From Planotetraspora phitsanulokensis (GTDB lineage: Bacteria > Actinomycetota > Actinomycetes > Streptosporangiales > Streptosporangiaceae): a stretch of 64,000 nucleotides of DNA. The stretch covers positions 1 through 64,000 of the forward strand of contig NZ_BOOP01000026.1 in the NCBI RefSeq assembly GCF_016863295.1, given 5' to 3'. Shown here piece after piece: positions 35,560-45,424 of this stretch (positions within the stretch are counted from its first letter, which is position 1; the number at the start of each line of letters is the position of its first letter). A program made the position numbers and the translations under genes. Under the pieces are notes generated by a model. The model had not been told where the DNA came from. It did not search any database and saw only the letters and a list, made by a program, of their open reading frames with translations.

Positions 35560-36732
35560 TCAGGCACTCGAATGTCCGGACCCTCGGTTGGGGTTCGAGG
35601 TCACGAACCGGTCCTCGGCGAGCTCGATCAACGTCGCGTCGACGATGTCCTCGAGGGTTCCGCCGTCAGCGAGGATCGCCCGCTGGCGCTCACAGGAACT
35701 CCCCTGCTCCAGCACGTCCGTCATGACGGCGAGCTCCTCGGCACAGCCGAGTCTTTCTGCCACCGGTTCCAGTTCGCGCTGGAGTTCATACAATACGTCG
35801 CGCATGGGCGCCGTGCTGCCATGGTCGTCGGTGATGACGTCCGCGTCGAGGCCGTAGCGAGTCGCGCGCCACTTGTTGTCGCGCACGACCCAGGCCGCGG
35901 GATGCGGCAGTTTGTACCCCCGGTCGATCTGCTGGTCGAGCTGGTGCACCAGGCACTGGCTCAGGGCGACCACCATGCCGACCTCGCGAGGCGTGGGGAT
36001 GCCGTCGAACATCCGCACCTCGATCGTGCCGAAGTCGGGATGCGGCCGGATGTCCCACCACACCTCCTTGATGCTCCTGATCGTCCCCGCGCGGAGCAAC
36101 GTGCTCATGTACTCCTCGAACTCGGCCCAGTCGGCCAGCAGGTGCGGCGGGCCGGCGGTCGGCAGGGCGCCGAAGACGATGGCGCGGCTCGAGGAGAGCC
36201 CCGTGTCCTGCCCTCCCCAGTAGGGGCTGGACGACGTCAGGGCGAGGAAGTGCGGCAGGTGGGCCGCCAGGGCGTTGACGATCGGGATGACCTTCTCCCG
36301 GTCCGTGACGCCGACGTGGACGTGGACCCCGAACGTCTGGATGCGCCACGCGAGCCACTGCATCTCCTCGACCAGTTCGGCGTACCGCTGCACCGGCGCG
36401 TAGACCGCGTCACGCCAGTCGCTGATGGCGTGCGTCCCCGTGCAGGCCAGGCCCGTGCCGCGTGGTTCCACCACCTCCTGAAGGCGCTGGAGGCTCCTCT
36501 TGAGGTCATGTACGGCCTCGCCCGCCGTGTTGCAGACGTCCGTGACGATCTCGATCTGCGACTGCATCAGCTCGTGCATCGCCTTCGGGCGCCGGCCCTC
36601 GCTCAGCTCGGGAACGGCGGCGAGCACCTCCTTGGCGTCCTGCCGGAGCTGACGGGTGTGCCTGTCGACGAGCTGAAGCTCCCACTCCACACCCAGCGTC
36701 GCACCGCGCGAGGGGTTGAATTCGATCGCCAC
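35560..36732 (-). CDS. Carboxylate-amine ligase, YbdK-type glutamate-cysteine ligase 2 family
   Basis: A 390-aa ATP-dependent ligase. Motifs: G-V-E-W-E-L-Q-L at the N-terminus (metal/glutamate site), H-E-L-M-Q-S-Q-I-E, F-G-V-H-V-H-V-G, W-W-D-I-R-P-H-P-D-F-G-T-I-E-V-R. YbdK proteins have weak gamma-glutamylcysteine ligase activity in vitro; in actinomycetes, which use mycothiol, the true substrate is uncertain. GTG start with GGAGG six bases upstream. Confidence 0.85.
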   Translation of the reverse strand: MAIEFNPSRGATLGVEWELQLVDRHTRQLRQDAKEVLAAVPELSEGRRPKAMHELMQSQIEIVTDVCNTAGEAVHDLKRSLQRLQEVVEPRGTGLACTGTHAISDWRDAVYAPVQRYAELVEEMQWLAWRIQTFGVHVHVGVTDREKVIPIVNALAAHLPHFLALTSSSPYWGGQDTGLSSSRAIVFGALPTAGPPHLLADWAEFEEYMSTLLRAGTIRSIKEVWWDIRPHPDFGTIEVRMFDGIPTPREVGMVVALSQCLVHQLDQQIDRGYKLPHPAAWVVRDNKWRATRYGLDADVITDDHGSTAPMRDVLYELQRELEPVAERLGCAEELAVMTDVLEQGSSCERQRAILADGGTLEDIVDATLIELAEDRFVTSNPNRGSGHSSA

Positions 36733-36760
36733 CGCATGCCTCCATGACTCGGAATCCCGT

Positions 36761-36967
36761 CTATGGCCTACCCCTCTTCCACGCTCGCACGCCGATCGTC
36801 CCGAGCACGAGGGCGAAGATGATGTTGACCGCGATCAGCACGCCGTGGACGACATAGAAGGCGGTCGGATGCCCATCCGCCAGGTTGAACCCCAGGTTGA
36901 TCCATTCAAAGATCATGAAAGCGGCGAGGGCCAACAGAAAGCCCGATACACGTCTCGTCATCCTCAC
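36761..36967 (-). CDS. SCO4848-family small membrane protein
   Basis: A 68-aa protein with two transmembrane helices (~8-28, ~38-60) separated by N-L-A-D-G-H-P-T-A-F-Y. Similar in size and layout to the streptomycete SCO4848 protein, which is also divergent from a D-Ala-D-Ala carboxypeptidase gene. GTG at 36967; an ATG two codons later is equally possible. Function unknown. Confidence 0.7.
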   Translation of the reverse strand: MRMTRRVSGFLLALAAFMIFEWINLGFNLADGHPTAFYVVHGVLIAVNIIFALVLGTIGVRAWKRGRP

Positions 36968-37059
36968 AGTATCGGCGGAGGCATCCGGGGACTGTGTCTT
37001 CGATCTTTGGGGGACATGTCCCTACATGCGAAAAGACGCGAAGCTAGGCTGATCCCCCT

Positions 37060-38370
37060 ATGGGGACGAACCACCGGGCCCTCGTGGCCGCGCTCATGAC
37101 GACGACGCTTATCGGGCTGACCGCTGCACCTGCCGCCGGCTCGACAATCGTCCGCGGCGATCTGGCCGACGGATCCGGCCTCGAGACCGGGAGCCCCGAA
37201 ACGGAGGGCCTCGTCTCGTCCAGCCCCACGAGCACCGACACCGGAAGGCTGAACGGCGAGCAGACAGTGGCGAACCCGATCGGCGGGCGGCTGCTGGGCG
37301 GCCGCGGCCTGATCGCCCCCACGGGGATCGCCCCGCCGCCCAAGACCGAGGCCTCGGCCTTCCTGATCGCGGACGCCGACACCGGCCAGGTGCTCGCCGC
37401 GAAGGACCCGCACGGGCACTACCGGCCGGCGAGCACGCTGAAGACCCTCACCGCCGTGACGCTCATCCCCAAGCTCGACAAGGACCGCTGGGTCAAGCCG
37501 AGCCAGTGGGCCTGCGACGAGGAGGGCAGCGCCGTCGGCATCGTCCCCGAGCCGATCTATCAAATCGACGACCTGATGCGCGCCATGCTGATCGTCTCCG
37601 GCAACGACGCGGCCGACGCCCTCGCCGAGGCCAACGGCAGCCTGGCCAAGACGCTGGCCGACATGAACAAGGAGGCCAGGAAGCTCCAGGCGTACGACAC
37701 GGTCGCCAAGACGCCGAACGGCCTCGACAAGCCGGGGCAGCGCAGCTCGGCCTACGACCTCGCGCTGATCGCCCGGGCCGGGCTGGCCATGCCCGACTTC
37801 CGCAAATACGTCAGCACCAAGGTGTCCAAGTTCCCCGCGCCGAAGGACGACGGCAAGAAGAAGGATCGCAACACGCAGGGCGACGATGACCCTGGCACAC
37901 CCACCCCGACGAAAACCCCCCCTGCCTACTACGAGATCGCCAACCACAACAAGCTGCTCGGCAAATACAAGGGCATGATCGGGATCAAGAACGGCTACAC
38001 CACGAAGGCGCTCGGCAGCTTCGTGGGGGCGGCCTCCCGCAACGGCCACACGATCATCGTCGTGATCATGCATCACCCCGGCGGCTTCTGGGAGGAGGTC
38101 GCGAAGCTGCTCGACTGGGGCTTCGCCGCCGACGGCAAGGTCACCCCGGTGGGCGAGCTGGTCAAGCCCACTCCCCCGCCCACGCCCACGCCCAAGGCCT
38201 CCTCCCTGGCCGTACGGCACTCGCCCGTGGCGCAGGCGCCCGTCTCCGGCGGCGGGTGGACCGACCGCGCCCCGCTGGTGGCGACCGCGGTCCTCGGCGT
38301 GGGGGTCGTCGGAGCGATCGCCCTCGGGTACGGCCTGCGCCGCCGCAGGCGGGCACCCGATCAGCCCTGA
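37060..38370 (+). CDS. D-alanyl-D-alanine carboxypeptidase (S11 family, class C PBP)
   Basis: A 436-aa penicillin-binding protein that trims the terminal D-Ala of peptidoglycan stem peptides. Signal peptide (~1-27), linker, S11 domain with S-T-L-K (S125 nucleophile, K128), V-S-G-N (SxN) and K-N-G-Y-T (in place of KTG), and a C-terminal transmembrane helix (~405-428) with R-R-R-R anchor. A Lys/Asp/Pro-rich insertion (~262-290) interrupts the domain before the KNG motif. TAGGCT (37045-37050) 9 nt before ATG suggests a leaderless mRNA. Overlaps the convergent YihY gene by 10 bp. Confidence 0.9.
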   Translation: MGTNHRALVAALMTTTLIGLTAAPAAGSTIVRGDLADGSGLETGSPETEGLVSSSPTSTDTGRLNGEQTVANPIGGRLLGGRGLIAPTGIAPPPKTEASAFLIADADTGQVLAAKDPHGHYRPASTLKTLTAVTLIPKLDKDRWVKPSQWACDEEGSAVGIVPEPIYQIDDLMRAMLIVSGNDAADALAEANGSLAKTLADMNKEARKLQAYDTVAKTPNGLDKPGQRSSAYDLALIARAGLAMPDFRKYVSTKVSKFPAPKDDGKKKDRNTQGDDDPGTPTPTKTPPAYYEIANHNKLLGKYKGMIGIKNGYTTKALGSFVGAASRNGHTIIVVIMHHPGGFWEEVAKLLDWGFAADGKVTPVGELVKPTPPPTPTPKASSLAVRHSPVAQAPVSGGGWTDRAPLVATAVLGVGVVGAIALGYGLRRRRRAPDQP

Positions 38371-39305
38371 TCTCCGAGGGCGTTCGACGGCACAGGCGTC
38401 GGCTCGGGAGGCGGGCCCATTCCGGCCGTCGCCGTCCAGGCCGCGGAGTAGAGGATCACCCTGGCCGCCAGGTTGATCCACAGCAGCAGGCCCACGATCA
38501 CGGCGAACGCGCCGTAGACCGGATTGCGCAGCGTGCCCGCGAGGATGACCGCCGCGAGCTGCTTGAGCAGCCCGAACATCACGGCTCCCAGCAGCGCGCC
38601 CTTGAAGATCACCCAGAAGGGCTGCGAGGGCTTGGCCAGCCAGCCGAGGATGATGAGGAAGAGCAGGACGTCGGCCGCCAGGCTCACGAGAAGGCCGGTG
38701 ATCCACACGGACGGCCCCGCGAGGACCGTGTCGCCCAGCCCGAGCCAGCCGGCGACCGTGCTGGTCGCGCTGGTCGCGAACCCGCCCACAGCCACGGAGA
38801 CGAGCATGGTGACGCCGACGAGCACGAGCGCGACCAGGTCCCTGAGCTTGCCCAGGAAGTAGTTGAGCGGCGGCTCTGCCACCATCCAGATCTCCCGCAG
38901 GGCGGAGCGCAGCGCCTCCATCGCGCCCAGGCCCGCGTAGAAGATGCCGACCAGGCCGAAGACGCCCGCGCTCGTCTGGACGTCCTTGAGCTTGTCGATC
39001 TGCAGCCTCGACGCCAGCCCGGGGAGCTGCTCGTTGATCGCCTTGATGAGCGTCTCCACCACGTCGGGCGTGAGGAACTGGATCACGGCGAAGGCGAGCG
39101 CGATCAGCGGGAAGAACGACAGGAACGCGAAGTAGGTGAACGCACCGGCCAGCCGGTCACCCGACTGCACCTGGTACCGCTGGACCGTCCGGATCAGATG
39201 GTCGACCCAGCGGTGCCGGATGCGCCGGGTCTCGATGACGTCGCGACCCCGTGCCCTCAGCTCGTCGACGCGTCGCGTGACCCGCTGGACGATTCCTGTT
39301 CCCAC
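38361..39305 (-). CDS. YihY/BrkB-family inner membrane protein
   Basis: A 314-aa polytopic protein with about six transmembrane helices and the family pattern G-A-F-T-Y-F-A-F-L-S-F-F-P-L and G-A-F-A-V-I-V-G-L-L-L-W-I-N-L-A-A-R-V-I-L. Once called a virulence factor or RNase BN; actual function unknown. GTG start without a clear ribosome binding site. Confidence 0.85.
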   Translation of the reverse strand: MGTGIVQRVTRRVDELRARGRDVIETRRIRHRWVDHLIRTVQRYQVQSGDRLAGAFTYFAFLSFFPLIALAFAVIQFLTPDVVETLIKAINEQLPGLASRLQIDKLKDVQTSAGVFGLVGIFYAGLGAMEALRSALREIWMVAEPPLNYFLGKLRDLVALVLVGVTMLVSVAVGGFATSATSTVAGWLGLGDTVLAGPSVWITGLLVSLAADVLLFLIILGWLAKPSQPFWVIFKGALLGAVMFGLLKQLAAVILAGTLRNPVYGAFAVIVGLLLWINLAARVILYSAAWTATAGMGPPPEPTPVPSNALGDQG

Positions 39306-39386
39306 GGCCGGTCAACTACCCCACAAGGCGGTCACGACGCAAGGCCGCAGGTCGGCGCGGCCGGGTTCTCGCCGCTCAGGAGCCCG

Positions 39387-40391
39387 TCAGGGCGTGGGAA
39401 GCAGCCCGAGCCGGTCGCGGACCTTCTCCATGGTCTCCTGGGCGACCGCGCGCGCCCGGGCCGCGCCCGCGGCGAGCAGCCGGTCGAGCGCGGGCTCGTC
39501 GGCCAGCAACTTCTCCGTGCGCTCCCGGATCGGCCCGAACGTCTCCACGACGATCTCGGCGATCTCCTTCTTGAGCGCGCCGTAGCCCTGCCCGGCGAAC
39601 CGCCCCTCCAGATCGGCGATCGCGACGCCCGAGATCGCCGAGTGGATCCGGAGCAGGTTGGTGACGCCCGGCTTGTTCTCCTCGTCGGCGACGATCTCGC
39701 TGCCGGTGTCGGTCACGGCCCGCATGACCTTCTTGCGCAGCGCCGACGGCTCCTCGAGGACGTCGAGGATGCCCTGCGGGCTCGACGAGGACTTCGACAT
39801 CTTGGCCGTCGGGTCCTGGAGGTCGCCGATCTTCTCGACCTCCTTGAGGATGTACGGGTTCGGCACCTTGAAGGTGGGGCCGTACCGGCTGTTGAACCGC
39901 TGCGCGAGGTCGCGGCTGAGCTCGAGGTGCTGCTTCTGGTCGACGCCCACCGGCACCTGGTCGGCCTGGTAGATCAGGATGTCGGCCGCCTGGAGGATCG
40001 GGTAGGTGAACAGGCCGACGCTGGCCGCGTTCTCGCCGTACCTGGCGGACTTGTCCTTGAACTGGGTCATCCGGCCGGCCTCGCCCATCCCCGTCTGGCA
40101 GATGAGGTACCACGCCAGCTCGGAGTGCTCCCGGACGTGGCTCTGCGCGAAGACGGCGGCCCGCTCCGGGTCCAGCCCCGCCCCGAACAGCTGGGCCGCG
40201 GCGACCCGCGTCCGGCGGCGCAGCTCGTCCGGCTTGGGAGCGACGGTCAGCGCGTGGAGATCGGCGATGAAGTAGAACGCCTCATGCGTCTCCTGGAGCG
40301 CGACGTACTGCCGCACCGCGCCGAGGTAGTTGCCCATGTGGAAGGAGTCGGCGGTGGGCTGGATGCCGGACAGAACGCGAGGTCGAGCCAT
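39387..40391 (-). CDS. trpS: Tryptophanyl-tRNA synthetase
   Basis: A 334-aa class I synthetase charging tRNA-Trp. HIGH-equivalent S-F-H-M-G-N-Y and K-M-S-K-S motif, plus the Trp-pocket segment [10 protein letters not shown]. Length is standard for the bacterial enzyme. Separated by 43 bp from the CorC-like gene upstream; probably co-transcribed with the YihY gene upstream of a 81-bp gap. Confidence 0.95.
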   Translation of the reverse strand: MARPRVLSGIQPTADSFHMGNYLGAVRQYVALQETHEAFYFIADLHALTVAPKPDELRRRTRVAAAQLFGAGLDPERAAVFAQSHVREHSELAWYLICQTGMGEAGRMTQFKDKSARYGENAASVGLFTYPILQAADILIYQADQVPVGVDQKQHLELSRDLAQRFNSRYGPTFKVPNPYILKEVEKIGDLQDPTAKMSKSSSSPQGILDVLEEPSALRKKVMRAVTDTGSEIVADEENKPGVTNLLRIHSAISGVAIADLEGRFAGQGYGALKKEIAEIVVETFGPIRERTEKLLADEPALDRLLAAGAARARAVAQETMEKVRDRLGLLPTP

Positions 40392-40434
40392 GACATCCCA
40401 TTCTGGCAGGGTTCGACGGGTATCCGCGACAGGG

Positions 40435-41757
40435 TCACTCCCCGGCCTCCGGCGCGTCGCCCTCGGCGGGCGTGGCCGGTCCGGTCGGGGTGACGCGGAC
40501 CCGGGACACCCGGCGGCCGTCCATCTCGGTCACGGTGAGCTTGACGCCGGGCGCCTCGGCGGCGTCGCCGTTCTGCGGCAGATGCCCGAGGGCGGCCATC
40601 ATGTACCCGCCGAGCGTCTCGTAGGGCCCGTCCGGGAGCCTGACCCCGGTCTGGTCGGCGAACTCGTCGAGGTTGACCAACCCCTCGATCTCCATCTCGC
40701 CGGCGATGACGCGGACGGCCTGGCCGAGGTCGTCGTACTCGTCCCTGATGTCGCCGATGAGCTCCTCGACCAGGTCCTCCAGGGTGACGATGCCGTCGGT
40801 CCCGCCGTATTCGTCGACGACGATCGCCAGGTGGTGGCCCTCGTCGCGCATCTCGGCCAGCGTCACGAGCACCCGCTTGCTCGCCGGGACGAGCTTGACC
40901 GGCCGGATCGGGATCAGCTCGCTGATCGGCTCGATCCGGCCGGTCAGGACCGGATCCAGGAGGTCCCGGACGTGGACGAAGCCGATGATGTCGTCGTAGG
41001 AGTCCCGGTAGACCGGGAAGCGGGAGTGCGGAAGGCCGGCCGCGAGTATCGCGGCCTCGGCGAGCGGGGTGTCCGCCGCCATGAACTCGACCTCGGTGCG
41101 AGGCAGCAGCACCTCCCTGAGCTGCCGTTTGCCCGCGGCGAAGACCTCGGCGATCACGTCGCGCTCGTCCTGGGTGAGCTCCTTGTGGCCCACCACCATG
41201 TCCTTGAGCTCCTCCGTGGTCATCGCGGCGCGGTCGGCCAGCGGGTTGCCGCCGAGCATCCGGACGATCCCGTTGGTCGACTTGGACAACACCCAGATCA
41301 CCGGCCGCGACAAGGTCGCGATGCGATCGAGCAGCGGGGCGACGATAAGCGAGACCGACTCGGCCCGCTGCCGCCCGAGCCGCTTGGGCGCGAGCTCGCC
41401 CAGCACGAGCGACACATAGGAGATGGCGAGAGTCACGATCACGAACGCCACCGGGGCGGCCACGGCCTCCCTGAGGCCCCAACCGGTCAGCACCGGCCGC
41501 AACCTGTCGGCCAGCGCGTCGGCGCCGAGCGCGGCGGACAACACGGTGGCGACGGTCACGCCGACCTGGACGGCGGACAGGAACCTGTTCGGGTCGCGGG
41601 AGAGCTTCTGCACCCGGGCGCCGCGACGGCCGGCCCCGCTCAGCCGCCGGATCTGGCTCTCCCGCAGCGAGACCAGGGCCATCTCCGCGGCGGCGAAGAA
41701 CCCGCCGATCAGGATGAATATCAGGACCAGTGTGATGGTCAACGCGACGTTGTCCAC
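40435..41757 (-). CDS. CNNM/CorC-HlyC family membrane protein
   Basis: A 440-aa protein: N-terminal CNNM domain with three to four transmembrane helices ([13 protein letters not shown] and L-G-E-L-A-P-K-R-L), a CBS pair (~210-330, L-L-P-R-T-E-V...[11 protein letters not shown]) and a CorC_HlyC C-terminal domain. Family members are linked to magnesium/cobalt efflux. GTG at 41757 chosen because the first helix follows directly, as in relatives; an ATG 45 bases upstream adds a hydrophilic extension. Confidence 0.85.
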   Translation of the reverse strand: MDNVALTITLVLIFILIGGFFAAAEMALVSLRESQIRRLSGAGRRGARVQKLSRDPNRFLSAVQVGVTVATVLSAALGADALADRLRPVLTGWGLREAVAAPVAFVIVTLAISYVSLVLGELAPKRLGRQRAESVSLIVAPLLDRIATLSRPVIWVLSKSTNGIVRMLGGNPLADRAAMTTEELKDMVVGHKELTQDERDVIAEVFAAGKRQLREVLLPRTEVEFMAADTPLAEAAILAAGLPHSRFPVYRDSYDDIIGFVHVRDLLDPVLTGRIEPISELIPIRPVKLVPASKRVLVTLAEMRDEGHHLAIVVDEYGGTDGIVTLEDLVEELIGDIRDEYDDLGQAVRVIAGEMEIEGLVNLDEFADQTGVRLPDGPYETLGGYMMAALGHLPQNGDAAEAPGVKLTVTEMDGRRVSRVRVTPTGPATPAEGDAPEAGE

Positions 41758-41923
41758 GTCATCAGTCCGTTCACATGTCTGGTGATCGCGCCTGCTGGCC
41801 ATTCGCGATCTCGTGCCGGCGTCTTAGATCACGGTACTGCCTGGGGTCCCCACCCTCTCCTACGCAACCGCGTAAGCTAGGGCCAGCCGTACATAATCAA
41901 ACAAAACCCAACAGGAGTACACA

Positions 41924-42886
41924 GTGAAGCTGCTGGTTACTGGTGGAGCAGGGTACATCGGCAGCGTCGTGGCGGCCCAGCTCGCCGAGGAGGGGCACGA
42001 CGTCACGGTGCTCGACGACCTGTCGACCGGGCACAGGGACGCGGTGCCCGCCGAGGCCCGGTTCGTGGAGGGCTCGATCACCGAGGCCCACGAGCTGTTG
42101 GCCGAGGGCTTCGACGCGGTGTTCCACTTCGCGGCCAGGTCCCTCGTGGGCGAGTCGGTCGAAAAGCCCGGGCTGTACTGGTCGCACAACCTGGGCGGCA
42201 CGCTCACCCTGCTCGACGCCATGCGCCAGGCGGGCGTCGGCCGGATCGTGTTCTCCTCCACCGCCGCGACGTACGGAGACCCGTCCGCCGACGGCACCGC
42301 CGCCCGGCCGATCGTGGAGACCGACCCCACCCGGCCGACCAACCCCTACGGCGCGTCGAAGCTGGCCGTCGACATCGCGCTGACCACGTTCGCCGGCATG
42401 TACGGCCTGGCCGCCGTGAGCCTGCGCTACTTCAACGTGGCCGGGGCGTACGGCCGGTTCCGCGAGCGCCACACGGTCGAGACCCACCTGATCCCCAACG
42501 TCCTCAAGGTCGCCCTGGGCGAACGGGAGTCGGTGAGCGTGTTCGGCGACGACTACCCGACGCCCGACGGCACCTGCATCCGCGACTACGTGCACGTCTC
42601 CGACCTCGCCCGCGCCCACCTGCTCGCCCTCGGCGCGTGTACGGCCGGCACCCACCGGATCTTCAACCTCGGCAACGGCACGGGCTTCTCCGTCCGGGAC
42701 GTCATCGACGTGTGCAGGGAGGTCACCCGGCACGACATCCCCGTGGTGACGGCGCCGCGGCGGCCCGGCGACCCCGCCTTCCTCGTGGCGTCGTCGGACA
42801 AGATCCAGCGGGAGCTCGGCTGGAAGCCCGACCACACCTCGCTGGAGGGCATCGTCGCCGACGCCTGGGCGGCACTCGGGCGCTGA
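41924..42886 (+). CDS. galE: UDP-glucose 4-epimerase
   Basis: A 320-aa short-chain dehydrogenase-type epimerase interconverting UDP-glucose and UDP-galactose. N-terminal NAD motif T-G-G-A-G-Y-I-G-S, active-site S-S-T-A-A-T-Y and Y-G-A-S-K (Tyr-Lys pair), R-Y-F-N-V-A-G-A and [12 protein letters not shown] start with AGGAG seven bases upstream. Divergent from the CorC-like gene. Confidence 0.92.
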   Translation: MKLLVTGGAGYIGSVVAAQLAEEGHDVTVLDDLSTGHRDAVPAEARFVEGSITEAHELLAEGFDAVFHFAARSLVGESVEKPGLYWSHNLGGTLTLLDAMRQAGVGRIVFSSTAATYGDPSADGTAARPIVETDPTRPTNPYGASKLAVDIALTTFAGMYGLAAVSLRYFNVAGAYGRFRERHTVETHLIPNVLKVALGERESVSVFGDDYPTPDGTCIRDYVHVSDLARAHLLALGACTAGTHRIFNLGNGTGFSVRDVIDVCREVTRHDIPVVTAPRRPGDPAFLVASSDKIQRELGWKPDHTSLEGIVADAWAALGR

Positions 42887-42920
42887 CCCCGCGAGCGCCG
42901 GCCACGCCGGGCCACGCCGT

Positions 42921-42985
42921 AACCGACCGCGCCTGAACCGACCGCGCCTGAACCGACCGTGCCCGCGCGGACCGTGCCCGCGCGG
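42921..42985. repeat. Short 15-bp tandem repeats after galE
   Basis: AACCGACCGCGCCTG twice plus a partial copy (42921-42959), running into two copies of ACCGTGCCCGCGCGG (42956-42985). Non-coding spacer between convergent genes; probably slipped-strand repeats. Confidence 0.6.
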
Positions 42986-42996
42986 CCGGCACGGGT

Positions 42997-43827
42997 CTAG
43001 CCGCGGCGGAGGGCGACCCGCATCCGCGCCTTGTTGTTGTTCGGACGGCGGTCGCCGAGACGGCGGGAGTACACGGTGGCCATCGTGGCCACCGCGTGCG
43101 ACGCCCGGTGCGGCACCCGGAACACCAGTTGCAGCAGGCCGCTGGATCCCGACCTGATCGGCGGGAGCGAACACCCGACGAAGGCGGGTCCGCGGCGGCA
43201 CCTGCCTCCCGTCGCGGACTCGAGCCGGGCCTCCCGCGGCTGCAGGAAGACGTAGGCGTCGCGGACGACCCGGGGCCCGCGGTTGCGCACCTCGGCGCGC
43301 ACCGCGAACCAGTGGCCGGGCCGGGTGAACCTGGTGGACTCGCCGAATCGCACGGCCAGGTCGGCGCCCCCGTCGACCTTGGTCACCGCCTCGGCGGTGT
43401 TGTCCGTCCCGTCGGAGTCCACGATCTCCGACGACAGCCTGGCCTCCGCGCGGAGCGGTCCCTCCGCCCCCGGCTTGATGAGCCCGGTGATCGTCATACT
43501 CCCCGAGCCTCCCGCCAGGACGTCCTGCGACGCCCTGCAGATCACCTCGTTCATCCCCCGGCCCGGTGTGCATTCGGCGACGTCGACGTTGATGATCTGG
43601 AAGTCACGGGGAGTGTGGACCCGCAGGACCGGCAGCACCGCGTCTCCGGGGCCGTCGTTGTGCACCTTGATGCGGTAGGTCAGCGGCTGGCCCGGTTGGG
43701 CGACCTTCGGCGAGGCGGTGATCCCGACCGAGAGGTCGGCCGTCCCCCATTGCTCCGCCGCGAGCGCCGGTTGCGGCGCCCCGGCGACCAGAACGCACAC
43801 CAGACCCGTGACGACCCTGCGACCCAT
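42997..43827 (-). CDS. Exported protein with two DUF11/CARDB-like beta domains
   Basis: A 276-aa secreted protein: signal peptide (~1-24, ending A-L-A-A), then two immunoglobulin-like beta domains, each opening with A-D-L-S/A-V and an asparagine-glycine turn (V-H-N-D-G-P-G-D, V-R-N-R-G-P-R-V) typical of DUF11/CARDB modules, and several cysteines likely in disulfides. The ATG at 43827 has GGGGGAA six bases upstream. Probably cell-surface or adhesive; role unknown. Confidence 0.7.
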   Translation of the reverse strand: MGRRVVTGLVCVLVAGAPQPALAAEQWGTADLSVGITASPKVAQPGQPLTYRIKVHNDGPGDAVLPVLRVHTPRDFQIINVDVAECTPGRGMNEVICRASQDVLAGGSGSMTITGLIKPGAEGPLRAEARLSSEIVDSDGTDNTAEAVTKVDGGADLAVRFGESTRFTRPGHWFAVRAEVRNRGPRVVRDAYVFLQPREARLESATGGRCRRGPAFVGCSLPPIRSGSSGLLQLVFRVPHRASHAVATMATVYSRRLGDRRPNNNKARMRVALRRG

Positions 43828-43923
43828 AACCGTTCCCCCGAACACTCGAGATCAATTCAATCGTGTGCGGGCACGCTCCCATCCATGCGACACGCTGGGG
43901 AAACCAGGGTTCTCAGCGGATTC

Positions 43924-45369
43924 TCACGCGAGTTCCGGCTGCGCCGCGGCGAGGGTGCGCTCCTGCCCCGCGGGGTCGCGCCGCAGTCCGCCGTCCGGCA
44001 TGAACAACAGCGCGAGCACGGCGACGACCGCGCCCGCCACGCCGAGCCACGGGATCACGGTCGCGGTCGCCGCGGCGTGCGCGAACGGGAGGCCGTGCAG
44101 CGGCGCCTCCCTGACCACCACGGAGCTGTAGGCGGTGCCCGCGAGGGCCAGCGCGACCGAGCCTCCGATCTGCCGGAAGAAGGTCAGGTTGGCGCTGGCC
44201 GTCCCCGTGTGGCGGGGCGGGACGGACGACTGGATCGCCACCGTGAGCCCGGACAACATCGGGCCCATCCCGAGGCCGATGAGGACCATCCACACGATGA
44301 GCGCCGGCGTCGTCGTGTCGACGGCCAGGTTCGCGCACAGCAACGTGCCGGCGGCGAGGAAGACCGGCGCGGTCAGGAGCCAGGGCTTGTATCGGCCTGT
44401 CCTCGAGATGAGCGCGCCCGTCAGCGCGCTCCCGGCGACCATGGCGAGCATCAGCGGGTAGATGTGCAGGCCGGAGGACGTGGCGCTGAGCCCGTGCGCC
44501 TCCTGGAAGTAGCGGGGCAGGAAGACCACTCCCGCGAACAGGCTGAACGCCGTGGAGAACGAGGCCACGTTGACGAGCGTGTAGGTCCGGTTGGCGAACA
44601 GCTCCAGCGGGACGATGGGCTGTTCCACGCGCCGTTCGACGACGACGAAGACGGCGAGCAGGACGAAGGCCGCCGCGATCGGTCCCAGGACCGGTGCGCT
44701 CGCCCACGTGTGGTCGTCGAGGCCCTTCTCGGTGAGGCCGAGGAGCAACGCGCTGATCGCGGCCGCGAAGATCGCGATGCCGAGGTAGTCGGGCCTCGCT
44801 CCGCGTCCGGTCCCCGACCTGTGGGGCAACCTCAGCCAGATGATCGCGACCAGGGCGACGCCGATCGGCACGTTGACGTAGAACGCCCACCGCCAGCTCG
44901 CGTGGTCGGTGAACAGGCCGCCGAGGAAGGGACCCGCCACATAGCTGAGCGCCATCACGCCGCCGAGCGCGCCCTGCACGCGCCCGCTGCGCTCGGGCGG
45001 GAACAGGTCGACCACCAGTGCCAGCGACAGCGGAAGCAGCGCGCCCGCACCGAGCCCCTGCAGCCCTCGGAAGGCGATGAGCTGTCCCATGCTCTGCGCG
45101 GCCCCGCAGAGGATCGAGCCCACGAGGAAGACCGTCACGCCGATGAGGAGCAGCGGCTTGCGACCGTGGACGTCGGACAGCCGGCCGTACAGGGGGACGG
45201 TGACGGTGGAGGTCAGCAGGTAGGCCGTCACGACCCAGGTGTAGAGGTCCGTGCCGTTCAGTTCGGCGGTGATCCGGGGCAGCGCCGTACCCACGATCGT
45301 CTGGTCGAGCATCGCGAGGAACATCCCGCCGAGCACGGCGAGGAGGAGGATTCCGTTCTTGCCTGACAT
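43924..45369 (-). CDS. MFS drug-efflux transporter (EmrB/QacA type, 14 TM)
   Basis: A 481-aa DHA2-family exporter with about 14 helices, motif C-like L-D-Q-T-I-V-G-T-A-L-P in helix 1 and G-R-L-S-D-V-H-G-R-K in loop 2-3. Divergent from a padR gene with three TGACATGT sites between and one overlapping its own start codon, so probably PadR-repressed. Start ATG at 45369 gives the conserved N-terminus; longer in-frame starts run through the operators. Confidence 0.88.
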   Translation of the reverse strand: MSGKNGILLLAVLGGMFLAMLDQTIVGTALPRITAELNGTDLYTWVVTAYLLTSTVTVPLYGRLSDVHGRKPLLLIGVTVFLVGSILCGAAQSMGQLIAFRGLQGLGAGALLPLSLALVVDLFPPERSGRVQGALGGVMALSYVAGPFLGGLFTDHASWRWAFYVNVPIGVALVAIIWLRLPHRSGTGRGARPDYLGIAIFAAAISALLLGLTEKGLDDHTWASAPVLGPIAAAFVLLAVFVVVERRVEQPIVPLELFANRTYTLVNVASFSTAFSLFAGVVFLPRYFQEAHGLSATSSGLHIYPLMLAMVAGSALTGALISRTGRYKPWLLTAPVFLAAGTLLCANLAVDTTTPALIVWMVLIGLGMGPMLSGLTVAIQSSVPPRHTGTASANLTFFRQIGGSVALALAGTAYSSVVVREAPLHGLPFAHAAATATVIPWLGVAGAVVAVLALLFMPDGGLRRDPAGQERTLAAAQPELA

Positions 45370-45403
45370 GTGTCGAAGATGACATGTAAGGATTGACATG
45401 TCA
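45364..45403. promoter_or_regulatory. PadR operator region: three TGACATGT sites
   Basis: TGACATGT at 45364-45371 (over the exporter start codon), 45380-45387 and 45394-45401; the last is part of the perfect palindrome TGACATGTCA (45394-45403). Spacings are 16 and 14 bp. TTGACA, a consensus -35 hexamer, lies within the third site. Confidence 0.55.
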
Positions 45404-45424
45404 ATTCCCATATATGCTGCGGGC

